Shown here in pieces: positions 36,313 to 45,234 of a stretch of 64,000 bases of DNA (positions within the stretch are counted from its first letter, which is position 1; each line of letters opens with the position of its first letter). The translations under genes and the position numbers were made by a program. The notes below the pieces were generated by a model. The model saw only the letters and a program-made list of their open reading frames with translations, was not told the origin of the DNA and did not search any database. Origin of the DNA: Geothrix sp. (GTDB lineage Bacteria; Acidobacteriota; Holophagae; Holophagales; Holophagaceae); NCBI RefSeq assembly GCF_030219325.1, contig NZ_CP126625.1, positions 1,724,857 through 1,788,856 of the forward strand, read 5' to 3'.

Positions 36313-37503
36313 ATGGCTGGCGCCTACGCCACCTTCACCCACATCACCGACTACATGGGCTTCGAGGGCCTGCTCACCGACGAGGAGCGGATGATCCGCG
36401 AGTCGGCCCGCAAGTTCATCAACGCTGAAGTCCTGCCCATCATCGAGCAGCACGCCCAGGCCCAGACCTTCCCCAAGCACCTCATCCCCATGATGGGTGA
36501 GTTGGGCTTCTACGGTCCCTCGCTGCCGGAGGAATACGGCTGCATGGGTGTCTCCAACGTGGCCTATGGCCTCCTGATGTACGAGCTGGAGCGCGGTGAC
36601 TCTGGCCTGCGCTCCTTCGCTTCGGTGCAGGGCAGCCTGGTCATGTGGCCCATCTACGCCTACGGCAGCGAGGAGCAGCGGAAGCACTGGCTGCCCAAGT
36701 TGGCGACTGGCGAGAAGGTCGGCTGCTTTGGCCTCACCGAGCCCGACTTCGGCTCAAACCCTGGCGGCATGCTCACCAAGGCCGTGCGCGAGCCCGGCGG
36801 CAAGTGGCGCATCAACGGCACCAAGATGTGGATCACCAATGGGACCGTCGCCGACGTGGCCGTGGTCTGGGCCCAGACTGAGGATGGCATCCGCGGCTTC
36901 CTGGTCGAGAAGGGCACTCCCGGCTTCAGCGCCCCCGAGATGAAGGGCAAGTGGAGCCTGCGGGCCAGCACCACGTCGGAGCTCGTCCTCGAGGACGTGA
37001 TCGTGGACGAGGCCAAGTCCCTGCTGCCCAACGTGAAGGGCCTTAAGGGCCCCCTGGGCTGCCTCACCCAGGCCCGCTACGGCATCGCCTGGGGCGCCCT
37101 GGGCGCCGCGGACGCCTGCTACCAGTGCGCGCTCGATTACGCGAAGAGCCGCATCCAGTTCGACAAGCCCATCGCCAGCTACCAGCTGCAGCAGGAAAAG
37201 CTGGCCTGGATGGTCACCGAGCTCACCAAGGGACAGCTGCTGGTCCACCAGCTGGGCCGCCTCAAGGACGCCAAGACCTACACCACCGCCCAGGTCTCCA
37301 TGGCGAAGATGAACAACGTGAACGTGTCTCTCGAGATCTGCCGCAAGGCCCGCACCATCCTCGGCGCCAACGGCATCCTGGACGAGTACCCCATCATGCG
37401 CCACATGGCCAACCTCGAAAGCGTCTACACCTACGAGGGCACGCACGACATGCACACCCTCATCATCGGCCAGGAGGTCACGGGGATTCCGGCTTACCGC
37501 TAA
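36313..37503 (+). CDS. gcdH: Acyl-CoA dehydrogenase, probably glutaryl-CoA dehydrogenase
   Basis: 396 residues. FAD-dependent acyl-CoA dehydrogenase with FGLTEPDFGSNPGGM, WITNGTVADVAVVWAQ, ARYGIAWGALGAADACYQCA and the catalytic-Glu segment YEGTHDMHTLIIGQEVTG near the C terminus. The RSFASVQGSLVMWPIYAYGSEEQ stretch is close to that of glutaryl-CoA dehydrogenases, which oxidise and decarboxylate glutaryl-CoA to crotonyl-CoA in lysine, tryptophan and aromatic degradation. No other genes of those routes are next to it, so GcdH is the best fit rather than certain. ATG 36313 has AGGAGG 6 nt upstream. A strong 16-bp hairpin ends the unit. Confidence 0.85.
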   Translation: MAGAYATFTHITDYMGFEGLLTDEERMIRESARKFINAEVLPIIEQHAQAQTFPKHLIPMMGELGFYGPSLPEEYGCMGVSNVAYGLLMYELERGDSGLRSFASVQGSLVMWPIYAYGSEEQRKHWLPKLATGEKVGCFGLTEPDFGSNPGGMLTKAVREPGGKWRINGTKMWITNGTVADVAVVWAQTEDGIRGFLVEKGTPGFSAPEMKGKWSLRASTTSELVLEDVIVDEAKSLLPNVKGLKGPLGCLTQARYGIAWGALGAADACYQCALDYAKSRIQFDKPIASYQLQQEKLAWMVTELTKGQLLVHQLGRLKDAKTYTTAQVSMAKMNNVNVSLEICRKARTILGANGILDEYPIMRHMANLESVYTYEGTHDMHTLIIGQEVTGIPAYR

Positions 37504-37516
37504 AGGTTTGTTCTGA

Positions 37517-37552
37517 CGCAGAAAAGCGGGCCATCCGGCCCGCTTTTCTGCG
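37517..37552 (+). terminator. Long perfect hairpin after gcdH
   Basis: 16-bp arms CGCAGAAAAGCGGGCC / GGCCCGCTTTTCTGCG with an ATCC loop, 13 nt after the stop and just before a convergent gene. TTTT lies in the right arm rather than after it. Confidence 0.75.
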
Positions 37553-37572
37553 CAAGGGTGGAGACGGTTTAG

Positions 37573-38001
37573 TCAATTCGCCTTCTCCGTTCGCACCACC
37601 AGCACGTCGCAGGGCGCCAGGCGCACCACCCGGGCGGCGGTGCTGCCGAAGAGCAGGCGCTCCAGGGTGGAGTGGCCCACCTGGGCCACCACCAGCAGGG
37701 TCTTCGGATCGGCCTCGGAGACCAGCTCCTCCGCCGGGCCACCCCATTTCACGATGACGGAGGCCCCGGGGAAGGGCTTGACCCAGCCCTCCAGCTGCTC
37801 CCGGGCGTGGTCCTCCATGGTGTGCAGCCAGGCGGGGTCGGGCAGGGCGATCTGGGCCTCAGGCAGCATGGGCGCCGGGGGCTGAAGGACGTGCATGGCC
37901 ACCAGGGGCACGCCGCACTGGGCGGCCCAGCTGCCGGCCCGCTCCAGGGCCTGCTTCGAGGCCTCGGAGAAATCCACCCCCACCAGCACCCGCGTGATCA
38001 T
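37573..38001 (-). CDS. Universal stress protein (UspA-type)
   Basis: 142 residues. Single USP domain starting MITRVLVGVDFSEASKQALE, with the ATP-binding motif VAQVGHSTLERLLFGSTAARV (the G-2x-G-9x-G(S/T) pattern) and the ending CDVLVVRTE. USPs bind ATP and help cells survive stasis and oxidative stress. ATG 38001 chosen over longer frames since it sits 5-7 nt after GGGAGG and begins the beta strand of the domain. Divergent from the pirin gene across 118 bp. Confidence 0.92.
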   Translation of the reverse strand: MITRVLVGVDFSEASKQALERAGSWAAQCGVPLVAMHVLQPPAPMLPEAQIALPDPAWLHTMEDHAREQLEGWVKPFPGASVIVKWGGPAEELVSEADPKTLLVVAQVGHSTLERLLFGSTAARVVRLAPCDVLVVRTEKAN

Positions 38002-38074
38002 GGCGACCTCCCGTCGGACACCCCAAAGATAAGTCATGGGTCTTCAATGAACCTGGATTTTTTCAACCCGGGGC

Positions 38075-38102
38075 TTGAAATACGAGTTGCAACACCTATA
38101 CT
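38075..38102 (+). promoter_or_regulatory. Sigma70-type promoter of the pirin operon
   Basis: TTGAAA at 38075-38080, 16-nt spacer, TATACT at 38097-38102: five of six matches at both hexamers. A start near 38109 would leave a leader of only about 11 nt before the ATG at 38120, with GGGAGG inside it. Confidence 0.65.
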
Positions 38103-38119
38103 GGAATCCGGGAGGCACC

Positions 38120-38818
38120 ATGATCACGCTTCGACCCGCCGAATCCCGGGGCCACATCGATTTCGGATGGCTGGACACACACCACACCTTCTCTTTTGGC
38201 GACTACTTTGACCCCGAGCACACCCAGTTCCGGGCCCTGCGGGTCCTGAACGAGGACCGTGTCCAGCCCGGCAGGGGCTTCGGCACCCACAGCCACCGGG
38301 ACATGGAGATCCTGACCTGGGTGCTCTCCGGGGCCCTGGAACACCGGGACAGCCTGGGCACCCACGGCGTCATCCGGCCCGGTGAAGCCCAGGTCATGAG
38401 CGCGGGCACCGGCATCCGCCACAGCGAGTTCAATGCCTCGGCCGCGGAGCCGGTCCACTTCCTCCAGATCTGGATCCTGCCGGAGCGGCAGGGCCTGGCG
38501 CCCCGCTATGACCAGGTGGCCTTCCAGGAAGCGGATCTGCGCAACCACCTGCACTTGATCGCCAGTCCCGATGGCGCCGATGGCTCCGTCCGGCTGTTCC
38601 AGGACGTGAAGGTCTTCGCCGCCCGCCTGGATGCGGGGCGCGAGATCGAGGCCACGATCCCACCAGGTCGGGCGGGCTTCCTCCAAGTGGCCGCCGGGTC
38701 CGTCACGCTCCAGGGGCGGACCCTGAACGCCGGGGACGCCGCGCGCATCGAAGGTGAGCCCTCTCTTGCCGTGGTGGCCGGAGTGCCCGCCGAGATCCTG
38801 TTCTTCGACCTTGCCTGA
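38120..38818 (+). CDS. Pirin family protein, YhhW-like
   Basis: 232 residues. Bicupin with the N-terminal metal motif FGTHSHRDMEILTWVL and GTGIRHSEFN, plus VHFLQIWILP. This matches the YhhW group (E. coli YhhW 231 aa), some members of which have quercetin 2,3-dioxygenase activity in vitro. ATG 38120 follows GGGAGG by 4 nt; the frame upstream to 38075 is covered by the predicted promoter. A second pirin of a different subgroup starts 10 nt after its stop. Confidence 0.92.
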   Translation: MITLRPAESRGHIDFGWLDTHHTFSFGDYFDPEHTQFRALRVLNEDRVQPGRGFGTHSHRDMEILTWVLSGALEHRDSLGTHGVIRPGEAQVMSAGTGIRHSEFNASAAEPVHFLQIWILPERQGLAPRYDQVAFQEADLRNHLHLIASPDGADGSVRLFQDVKVFAARLDAGREIEATIPPGRAGFLQVAAGSVTLQGRTLNAGDAARIEGEPSLAVVAGVPAEILFFDLA

Positions 38819-38828
38819 GGAGCCATCC

Positions 38829-39695
38829 ATGAGCCCCAAACCCGTTGCCTCCCTTGTGACCGGACTGCCCACGCAGGACGGGAACCGCGTGCCCCTGGTC
38901 CGTCTGGTGCCCGGCCGGGGCCAGCATGGCACCGAGGCTTTCCGCGCCATGGACCCCTTCCTGCTCATGGACCACTTCGGACCCATGGTGCTGCCGCCGG
39001 GCACGGATGCGGGCTTCCCGCCCCACCCCCACCGGGGCTTCCAGACCCTCACCTACCTGATCCAGGGCGCGTTCAAACACCGGGACAGCACAGGCGGCTC
39101 CGGCCTGCTGCGGCCCGGTGGCGCCCAGCTCATGAATGCGGGCGCAGGCATCGTCCACGAGGAGATGCCGGTGCCTGAGCACCTGGAGACGGGCGGGCCC
39201 ATCGAGGGCGTCCAGCTCTGGATCAACCTGCCGAAGGCGGACAAATGGAGCCAGCCCGGCTACACGGACCTGCAGCCCGAGAGCATGCCCTGGACGGTCC
39301 TTCCGGGCGGCCGCATCCGCGTGTTGGCGGGCTCTTGGGCCGGCGTCACCGGCCCGGCCCGCACTCCCGCCCGGATCGCCTACGCGCACCTGGAGCTGGC
39401 GGCTGGCGGGCGCTTCCAGCAGACCATTCCGGAAGGCTGGACGGCGGCCGTGGTGCCCCTGCACGGTTCGGTCCGCCTAGAAGGCACTGAGGTGCCTGCG
39501 GACACCGTGGCCCTGCTGGGGAACGGCGAATCCCTGGCGCTGGAGGCCCTCACGCCCGTGAGCCTCATGCTGCTGGCGGGCGAGCCGCTCCGCGAGCCCA
39601 TCGCCCACTACGGCCCCTTCGTGATGAACACCCGGGAGGAACTTGAGCAGGCGGTCCTGGACTACCAGCAGGGACGCATGGGCCACCTGGACTGA
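38829..39695 (+). CDS. Pirin family protein
   Basis: 288 residues. N-terminal cupin with GFPPHPHRGFQTLTYLIQG, GSGLLRPGGAQLMNAGAGIV and HEEMPVP; LQLWINLP-type strand (VQLWINLPKADKW) follows, and a pirin C-terminal cupin ends the chain. Metal-binding histidines of the first cupin are present. Function of bacterial pirins is poorly known (transcriptional cofactor, quercetinase, or pyruvate-dehydrogenase regulation reported). It starts at ATG 38829 after a TGAGGAG site and is 10 nt from the first pirin, so both share the 38075 promoter. Confidence 0.93.
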   Translation: MSPKPVASLVTGLPTQDGNRVPLVRLVPGRGQHGTEAFRAMDPFLLMDHFGPMVLPPGTDAGFPPHPHRGFQTLTYLIQGAFKHRDSTGGSGLLRPGGAQLMNAGAGIVHEEMPVPEHLETGGPIEGVQLWINLPKADKWSQPGYTDLQPESMPWTVLPGGRIRVLAGSWAGVTGPARTPARIAYAHLELAAGGRFQQTIPEGWTAAVVPLHGSVRLEGTEVPADTVALLGNGESLALEALTPVSLMLLAGEPLREPIAHYGPFVMNTREELEQAVLDYQQGRMGHLD

Positions 39696-39749
39696 ACTTC
39701 AGAGCTGCGCCGCCCCGCCGATAGGAGGGCATCCACGGAAAGGCCAGGC

Positions 39750-41324
39750 ATGTCCGAGTCCGCCCCGAGATCCGCTTTGGCTGGCTTCGCGGCAGGCGAT
39801 GGGGAGCAGCTCAACCGGGACCTAGCCGGACTGGAGAAGGTGATCAACAAGTCCGCCGCCGGCGCCGCCAGGACCTCGGTCCGGGTGCAGACCCTGGCGC
39901 GGGAGATCGATCAGATCCTCGCCAGCACCCGCACCATGCAGGAGACCCTGGACAACCTGGGGGGGAACATCTCGCTGTCTGCGATCGCCACGGAGGAGGC
40001 CGCCGAGTCCACCCGTCGCATGGCGGACCAGACGCAGAAGGGCCGCCAGGAGAGCGACCAGGCCGTGGCCACGGTGCGGCAGCTCCAGCAGCAGACGACG
40101 GTGACCTCCGAGCGCCTGGAGTCGCTGCTGGGCCACATCCTGAAGGTCAACGAGGTATCCCAGGTCATCGGCGAGATCGCGGATCGCACGGGCATGCTCA
40201 GCCTCAACGCCGCCATCGAGGCGGCCCATGCCGGCGCCGCTGGCCGGGGGTTCGCCGTGGTGGCCGAGGAGGTCCGGAAGCTGGCGGATCGGACCTCGCT
40301 GCAGACCCAGGAGATCGCGGCCCTGCTGGAGGCCATCCGGAAGGATCTGGATCCGGCCCGGGAGGCCATGGAGCAGAGCCTGGGGCTGGCAGCCACGACG
40401 CGCGTCCAGGTCGAGGCCGTCGAGCAGCGTCTGTCGGACATCGCGGATCTGGCGGAATCCACCGCCGGGAACGTGTCCAGCCTCGCGGGGACCGCCACGG
40501 AGGAGCAGGAGGCGGCCCAGAGCCTGATGGAGGCCTCCGGGAGGCTGCTGGAGTCCACCGGAACCTTGAAGTCCGCAGCCGAGGCCGTGGCCCAGGACGC
40601 CTTCGCCGTGACCTCGCTCACGGAGGAGGGCCACCGGCATTTGGCGGCCTACGACACGGGCTCCCTCTTCCATCGCGCCCTTGGCCTGGCCAGGGATCTG
40701 GCCACCACCAGCGCCACCATCCTCGAAGGCCCTGTCCGGGAAGGACGCATCAGCGCCGAGCAGCTGCTGGCCCTCGACTACACTGAGATCCGGGGTCCCG
40801 AGATCCAGAGCCTGTCCCGGTTCTTCAACGTCCTGCACGTGCCCCAGGAAGGGTTCACTCCGCCCAAGTTCCGCACGGCCTACGACGGCCTGGTGGACCG
40901 GACCCTGCAGGAGGCCTTCGACCGCGTCCTGGAGCAGGAGCCGCGGCTGACCTTCGCCCTGATCATCGACCTGAACTCCTATGGGCCCTCGCACAACAAG
41001 GCCTTCGCCAAGGACTGGACCGGACAGCCGGACAGGGACCTGGCCGGCAACCGCGTGAAGCGCTTCTTCACGGACAACCGGGTGCTGGTCCGGGGTGCGC
41101 GGCATGGGCTGGGCGAAGCGGCCGAGGCCCTGCCGGATCGGGTGGATCGGACCGCCTTCCAGCGAGTGGCCGATCTCGGTGAGAAGGCCGCCAGTCGCGA
41201 GGAGTTCCTGGTGCAGACCTACGCCCGGGACACCGGTGCCATCATCACCGTCCTCACCGTGCCGCTCTTCGTCCGGGGCCAGCGCTACGGCGTCAGCCTC
41301 CTGGGCTGGAGCAGCGACGACTGA
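39750..41324 (+). CDS. Soluble methyl-accepting chemotaxis-type protein, sensor at C terminus
   Basis: 524 residues with no membrane segment. The MCP signalling hairpin is in the N-terminal half: [20 protein letters not shown] and [18 protein letters not shown] around residues 145-190, with coiled-coil arms on both sides. The C-terminal third holds a sensor-like domain: [34 protein letters not shown], and [20 protein letters not shown]. This C-terminal block recurs in cytoplasmic MCPs of Geobacter-like bacteria and looks Cache-like. The reversed order (signal first, sensor last) is unusual but known. No che genes in the window. Confidence 0.88.
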   Translation: MSESAPRSALAGFAAGDGEQLNRDLAGLEKVINKSAAGAARTSVRVQTLAREIDQILASTRTMQETLDNLGGNISLSAIATEEAAESTRRMADQTQKGRQESDQAVATVRQLQQQTTVTSERLESLLGHILKVNEVSQVIGEIADRTGMLSLNAAIEAAHAGAAGRGFAVVAEEVRKLADRTSLQTQEIAALLEAIRKDLDPAREAMEQSLGLAATTRVQVEAVEQRLSDIADLAESTAGNVSSLAGTATEEQEAAQSLMEASGRLLESTGTLKSAAEAVAQDAFAVTSLTEEGHRHLAAYDTGSLFHRALGLARDLATTSATILEGPVREGRISAEQLLALDYTEIRGPEIQSLSRFFNVLHVPQEGFTPPKFRTAYDGLVDRTLQEAFDRVLEQEPRLTFALIIDLNSYGPSHNKAFAKDWTGQPDRDLAGNRVKRFFTDNRVLVRGARHGLGEAAEALPDRVDRTAFQRVADLGEKAASREEFLVQTYARDTGAIITVLTVPLFVRGQRYGVSLLGWSSDD

Positions 41325-41327
41325 AGG

Positions 41328-42719
41328 CTAGGCGAGGGGTTTCGCTTCGAGCCTGCGCAGAAGCGTGAAGCGCCCCGAGGCCAGCTTGCCCAGGGCCCGG
41401 GCCAGGGCCTCCCGGCTGCAACCCAGTGCCTCGCTCCAGGCTTCCAGCGGGAGCTCGCCGCCCTCGGGGTGGGCGTCGACCCAGCTCTGCCACAGCGAAG
41501 CCAGGGCCGCAGCCTCCGGTTCCTGGCGGTCCCGCCAGCTGCGCTCCTGGGGCCGCCTGGGCTCGTAGAAGGCGGTGCCACGCAGCTTGTCCGGCAGGAA
41601 GGTCTGCTCGCGGTCGTAGTCATCGTGGGAGTAGTGGTAGCCCGCGCCCCGTCCGGCCTTGCGGGCCGTGGCCGTGTGGGCATCGCGGATGGCCTCGGGA
41701 ATCGGCGCGTCCTCCGCCGCCAGGGCGGCGTCCACGGCCAGGATGGTGGCGTTGCTCTTGGGGGCGTTGGCCACGTAGATGATGGCCTGGGCCAGGGGGA
41801 TGCGGGCCTCGGGCCAGCCGATCTGCTCCACGGCGCGGCTGGCGGCCTCGCAGAGGATGAAGGCCTGGGGGTCGGCGTTGCCCACGTCCTCGGCGGCGCA
41901 GACCATGAGGCGCCGGGCGATGAAGCGGGGATCCTCGCCGCCCCGGATCATGCGGCTCAGGTAGTAGAGGGCGGCGTCGGCGTCTGAGCCCCGCAGGCTC
42001 TTCTGGAAGGCGCTGGCCAGGTCGTAGTGGCCGTCCGCCCGGTCGAACATCATGCGGCCACCCAGGGCGCCCTGCAGCGACTCCAGATCCGGCTCGGGCA
42101 TCTCCAGCCAGGTCTCCAGTCCCGAGAGGGCCGAGCGCAGGTCGCCACCGGCCCAGTTCGAGAGCCATTCGAAGACCTGCGCCGGCTCGGGCTCGGCGTC
42201 CCGCTCCTTGGCCCAGGCCCGCTTGAGCACAACCAGGATGTGGGCCGGTTCCAGGGGCTTCAGGGCAATGAGCTGGCAGCGGCTGCGCAGCGCCGGGTTC
42301 AGGTAGAAGGCCGGGTTCTCGGTGGTGGCGCCGACGAGGATGGCCTCACCGCGCTCAAGATAGGGCAGGAGAATGTCCTGCTGGGCCCGGTTGAAGCGGT
42401 GGATTTCGTCCAGGAACACCACGGGCGGCACCGTGCGGAACAGCGGCATCTCGCGGCTGTCCGCCAGGAACTTCTTCAGCTCCGCGGCACTGCCGCTGAC
42501 ACCCGAGAACTCGATGAAACCGTGCCCGGTGGCCTCGGCCAGGATGCGGGCCAGGGTGGTCTTGCCCGTGCCCGGCGGGCCCCACATCACCATGGAGGGC
42601 AGGCGGCCCCCCGCCGTGAGCCGCGTCAACGCGCCCCTGGGGCCGAGCAGGTGCGCCTGCCCCACTACCTCGTCGAGGGTGGCCGGGCGGAGGCGTTCTG
42701 GGAGGGGGATGTGGGACAT
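41328..42719 (-). CDS. rarA: Replication-associated recombination protein A (AAA+ ATPase)
   Basis: 463 residues, MgsA/RarA/WRNIP1 family. N-terminal LPERLRPATLDEVVGQAHLL, Walker A WGPPGTGKTTLA, Walker B FLDEIHRFNRAQQD, sensor GATTENPAFYLNPALRSRC, and the C-terminal tetramerisation domain with KSLRGSDADAALYYLSRMI, EDVGNADPQA and GRGAGYHYSHDD. RarA acts at stalled replication forks. The C-terminal 60 residues (after FYEPRR) form a short extra tail. Convergent with the MCP gene, only 3 nt apart; divergent from the AlaX gene across 45 bp. Confidence 0.95.
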   Translation of the reverse strand: MSHIPLPERLRPATLDEVVGQAHLLGPRGALTRLTAGGRLPSMVMWGPPGTGKTTLARILAEATGHGFIEFSGVSGSAAELKKFLADSREMPLFRTVPPVVFLDEIHRFNRAQQDILLPYLERGEAILVGATTENPAFYLNPALRSRCQLIALKPLEPAHILVVLKRAWAKERDAEPEPAQVFEWLSNWAGGDLRSALSGLETWLEMPEPDLESLQGALGGRMMFDRADGHYDLASAFQKSLRGSDADAALYYLSRMIRGGEDPRFIARRLMVCAAEDVGNADPQAFILCEAASRAVEQIGWPEARIPLAQAIIYVANAPKSNATILAVDAALAAEDAPIPEAIRDAHTATARKAGRGAGYHYSHDDYDREQTFLPDKLRGTAFYEPRRPQERSWRDRQEPEAAALASLWQSWVDAHPEGGELPLEAWSEALGCSREALARALGKLASGRFTLLRRLEAKPLA

Positions 42720-42764
42720 GGCGACCCCTCCAGCCTATCAGCCCGCCTGTGCTAGGCTCCCCGC

Positions 42765-43952
42765 ATGCCCACGCTGCCCGCCTACGAACGCGACCCCTTC
42801 GCCACCTCCCTGGAGACCCGCATCCTGCGCGTGGGCGAGGAAACGGGAAGACCCTTCGCCATCCTGGAGGACACGGTCTTCTACCCGGAAGGCGGTGGCC
42901 AGCCCTGCGACCTCGGCACCCTGAACGGTGCGGCCGTGGTGGATGTCCAGAAGCGCGATGGCGAGATCCGGCACTACCTGGATTCGGTCCAGGAGGCTGG
43001 CCCGGCCTCGCTGCGGCTGGATTGGACCCGCCGCTTCGACCACATGCAGCAGCACACGGGTCAGCACCTGCTCACGGCCGTGGCCCAGGATCAGTTCAAA
43101 TGGGAGACCACGGCCTTCCACCTGGGGGCGTCGGTCTGCGACATCGAATTGGATGCACCCTCGGTTTCCCCGGCCGAGATGGCCCGCCTCGAAGAGGCTG
43201 TGGCCGCCGAGATCCGCGCCCGGCGGGAGGTCACGGCCCGCTGGGTGAGTGCCGAGGCCTACGGCCGCGAGGCCGTGCGCTCCCGAGGCCTTCCGGAAGG
43301 TCACAGCGGTGACATCCGTCTGGTGCAGATCGCGGGGGTGGACCTGAACACCTGCGGCGGTACGCATCTGCGCCACACGGGCGAGATCGAGGTCCTCAAG
43401 CTGCTGGGCACCGAGTCCATCCGGGGTGGCACGCGCCTCTTCTACGTGGCCGGAAGGCGGGCCAGGCTGCGCCTGGGCGCGCATGAACAGCGCAATGCGG
43501 GGCTGCGCGCCCTGCTGGGTGCACCCGACGAGGAACTCGTCGCCGCCCTCCAGATCAAGCTGGACCAGCTGCTGGCCCTGGAGCGCCGCAGCCGGAAGCT
43601 GGAGGAGGACCTGGCCGAGTACCAGGCGGCGGCCCTCGCCGCCCAGCCGGGCGTCTTCGCGGAGGTCCATGTCGAAGGCCGGGACATGGCTTTCCTGCAG
43701 AAGCTGGCCCGGGGGATCCTCGCCATCGATCCCGCCAAGGCCGTGTTCGTGACGGCCGACCTGGGCGGGCAGGGGATCTTCCTGCTGAGCGCGGGGGAGG
43801 GTTCGGCGCTGGACGTCCCGGCCGCCGGCAAGGCGGTGGCGGCCATCCTGGGGGCCAAGGGCGGCGGTTCGGGGAAGAGCTTCCAGGGCAAGGCGTCGAC
43901 ACTGGCGGCCCGGGAGCAGGCGGTGGCCCTCCTGCGAGAGATGGGACAATAG
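42765..43952 (+). CDS. AlaX-type trans-editing protein with DHHA1 domain
   Basis: 395 residues. Resembles the editing half of alanyl-tRNA synthetase: an N-terminal barrel (AILEDTVFYPEGGGQPCDLG), the zinc motifs HMQQHTGQHLL and CGGTHLRHTGEI, a coiled coil (about 245-285) and a C-terminal DHHA1 domain ending GGGSGKSFQGKAS. Synthetase catalytic domain is absent, so it should hydrolyse mischarged Ser- or Gly-tRNA(Ala) (AlaX-L type). ATG 42765 as first in-frame start. The cysteine desulfurase gene begins 7 nt after its stop. Confidence 0.9.
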   Translation: MPTLPAYERDPFATSLETRILRVGEETGRPFAILEDTVFYPEGGGQPCDLGTLNGAAVVDVQKRDGEIRHYLDSVQEAGPASLRLDWTRRFDHMQQHTGQHLLTAVAQDQFKWETTAFHLGASVCDIELDAPSVSPAEMARLEEAVAAEIRARREVTARWVSAEAYGREAVRSRGLPEGHSGDIRLVQIAGVDLNTCGGTHLRHTGEIEVLKLLGTESIRGGTRLFYVAGRRARLRLGAHEQRNAGLRALLGAPDEELVAALQIKLDQLLALERRSRKLEEDLAEYQAAALAAQPGVFAEVHVEGRDMAFLQKLARGILAIDPAKAVFVTADLGGQGIFLLSAGEGSALDVPAAGKAVAAILGAKGGGSGKSFQGKASTLAAREQAVALLREMGQ

Positions 43953-43959
43953 CTCTGCC

Positions 43960-45120
43960 ATGGACCTGATTTACCTCGACCACAACGCCACGACGGCGCT
44001 CGACTCCGAGGCCTTCGAGGCCATGCGGCCCTGGTTCACGGAGCGCTTCGGCAATGCCAGCGCGGCCTATGCGCTGGGACACCTGTCGGATGGCGCGGTG
44101 GTGGCGGCGCGGGAGCAGGCGGCGGCCCTGGTGGGCTGCACGCCGGCCGAGGTCGTCTTCACCAGTGGTGGTACCGAGAGCCTGAACCATGCGGTGAAGG
44201 GGGTCTGGGAGGCCCTTCCCGCGAAGCGGCACCTGGTCACCACCGCCGTGGAGCACCCTGCGCTGCGGGCCCTGGTGGTGTGGTGGAAGGGGCAGGGCGG
44301 CGAGATCACGGATGTGGGCGTGGATGGTGAGGGCCGACTCGACTTGGCTGCCCTGGAGGCCGCTGTGCGGCCGGACACCGCCCTGGTGGCCATCATGGCC
44401 GCCAACAACGAGACCGGCGTGTTGTTTCCCGTGGCGGAGGCGGCCCGCATCGCCAAGGCCCGGGGGGCGCTCTTCCTGGTGGATGCGACGCAGGCCGCCG
44501 GGAAGATCCCGGTGGATGCCGTGGCCTGGGGCGCGGACCTGCTCTGCCTCAGCGGCCACAAGTTCCACGGGCCCAAGGGTACGGGGCTGCTCATGATCCG
44601 CCGCGGCGTGCGACTGAAGCCGCTGATGCTGGGTGGCTCTCAGGAGCGTGGGCGCCGGGGCGGCACCGAGAACGTGCCGGGCATCGTGGGGCTCGGCAAG
44701 GCAGCCGAACGGGCTCGCCTCGGCCTGCCACGCATGGAGCGGGTCCGCCAGCTGCGGGATGGCCTGGAAGCGCGCCTGGGAGAGGACATCCCGGAGCTCC
44801 GGATCCACGGCGGAGGCGCGTCCCGTCTGCCCAATACCAGCCTGGTGGGGTTCGCGGGCCTCGAAGGCGAGGCCCTCCAGCTCAGGCTCGGGGAACACGG
44901 CATCTGCGTGTCCACTGGCAGCGCCTGCAGTACCGGCATGCGTGAACCCAGCCACGTGCTCCGGGCCATGCAGGTGCCGGAGGCCTATGCCATCGGCACC
45001 GTGCGTTTCAGCCTGGGACGCGACACCACGGAGGGGGAACTGGCCATGGTCCTCGACCTTCTGCCGGGACTGGTCCTCGCGCTCCGGGAAAACTGGAGTT
45101 TCAAGGGACATAGACGGTAA
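43960..45120 (+). CDS. Cysteine desulfurase (NifS/IscS family)
   Basis: 386 residues. PLP-dependent: YLDHNATTALDSEAFEAM, TSGGTESLNHAVKG, EHPALRAL, and the Schiff-base lysine in LSGHKFHGPKGTG; the active-site cysteine is in STGSACSTG near 325. It removes sulfur from cysteine for Fe-S clusters or thiolated tRNA. No iscU, iscA, sufs or mnmA is adjacent, so the sulfur acceptor cannot be told. Class (IscS or NifS) not separable by eye. Starts with ATG 43960, 7 nt after the AlaX gene. Confidence 0.92.
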   Translation: MDLIYLDHNATTALDSEAFEAMRPWFTERFGNASAAYALGHLSDGAVVAAREQAAALVGCTPAEVVFTSGGTESLNHAVKGVWEALPAKRHLVTTAVEHPALRALVVWWKGQGGEITDVGVDGEGRLDLAALEAAVRPDTALVAIMAANNETGVLFPVAEAARIAKARGALFLVDATQAAGKIPVDAVAWGADLLCLSGHKFHGPKGTGLLMIRRGVRLKPLMLGGSQERGRRGGTENVPGIVGLGKAAERARLGLPRMERVRQLRDGLEARLGEDIPELRIHGGGASRLPNTSLVGFAGLEGEALQLRLGEHGICVSTGSACSTGMREPSHVLRAMQVPEAYAIGTVRFSLGRDTTEGELAMVLDLLPGLVLALRENWSFKGHRR

Positions 45121-45234
45121 TTGCCCAGTATGATCCAGGAAGCGATTGCTTTTTTGGATCTTCCAGGGCGGTTATTTCCCGGGCCACTTGCCTTGGGAAT
45201 AAAGCTCCGTAGTCGTCGGCGGAAGGGGAATGTC
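45121..45234 (+). promoter_or_regulatory. Leader region before the propeller-like gene, with hairpin
   Basis: 114 nt of lower-GC sequence. GATCCA at 45132 and TGGATC at 45155-45160 close a hairpin with an inner AAGC/GCTT stem. The same frame as the next gene stays open through it (from TTG 45121, ATG 45130), so an N-terminal extension cannot be excluded. Confidence 0.35.
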
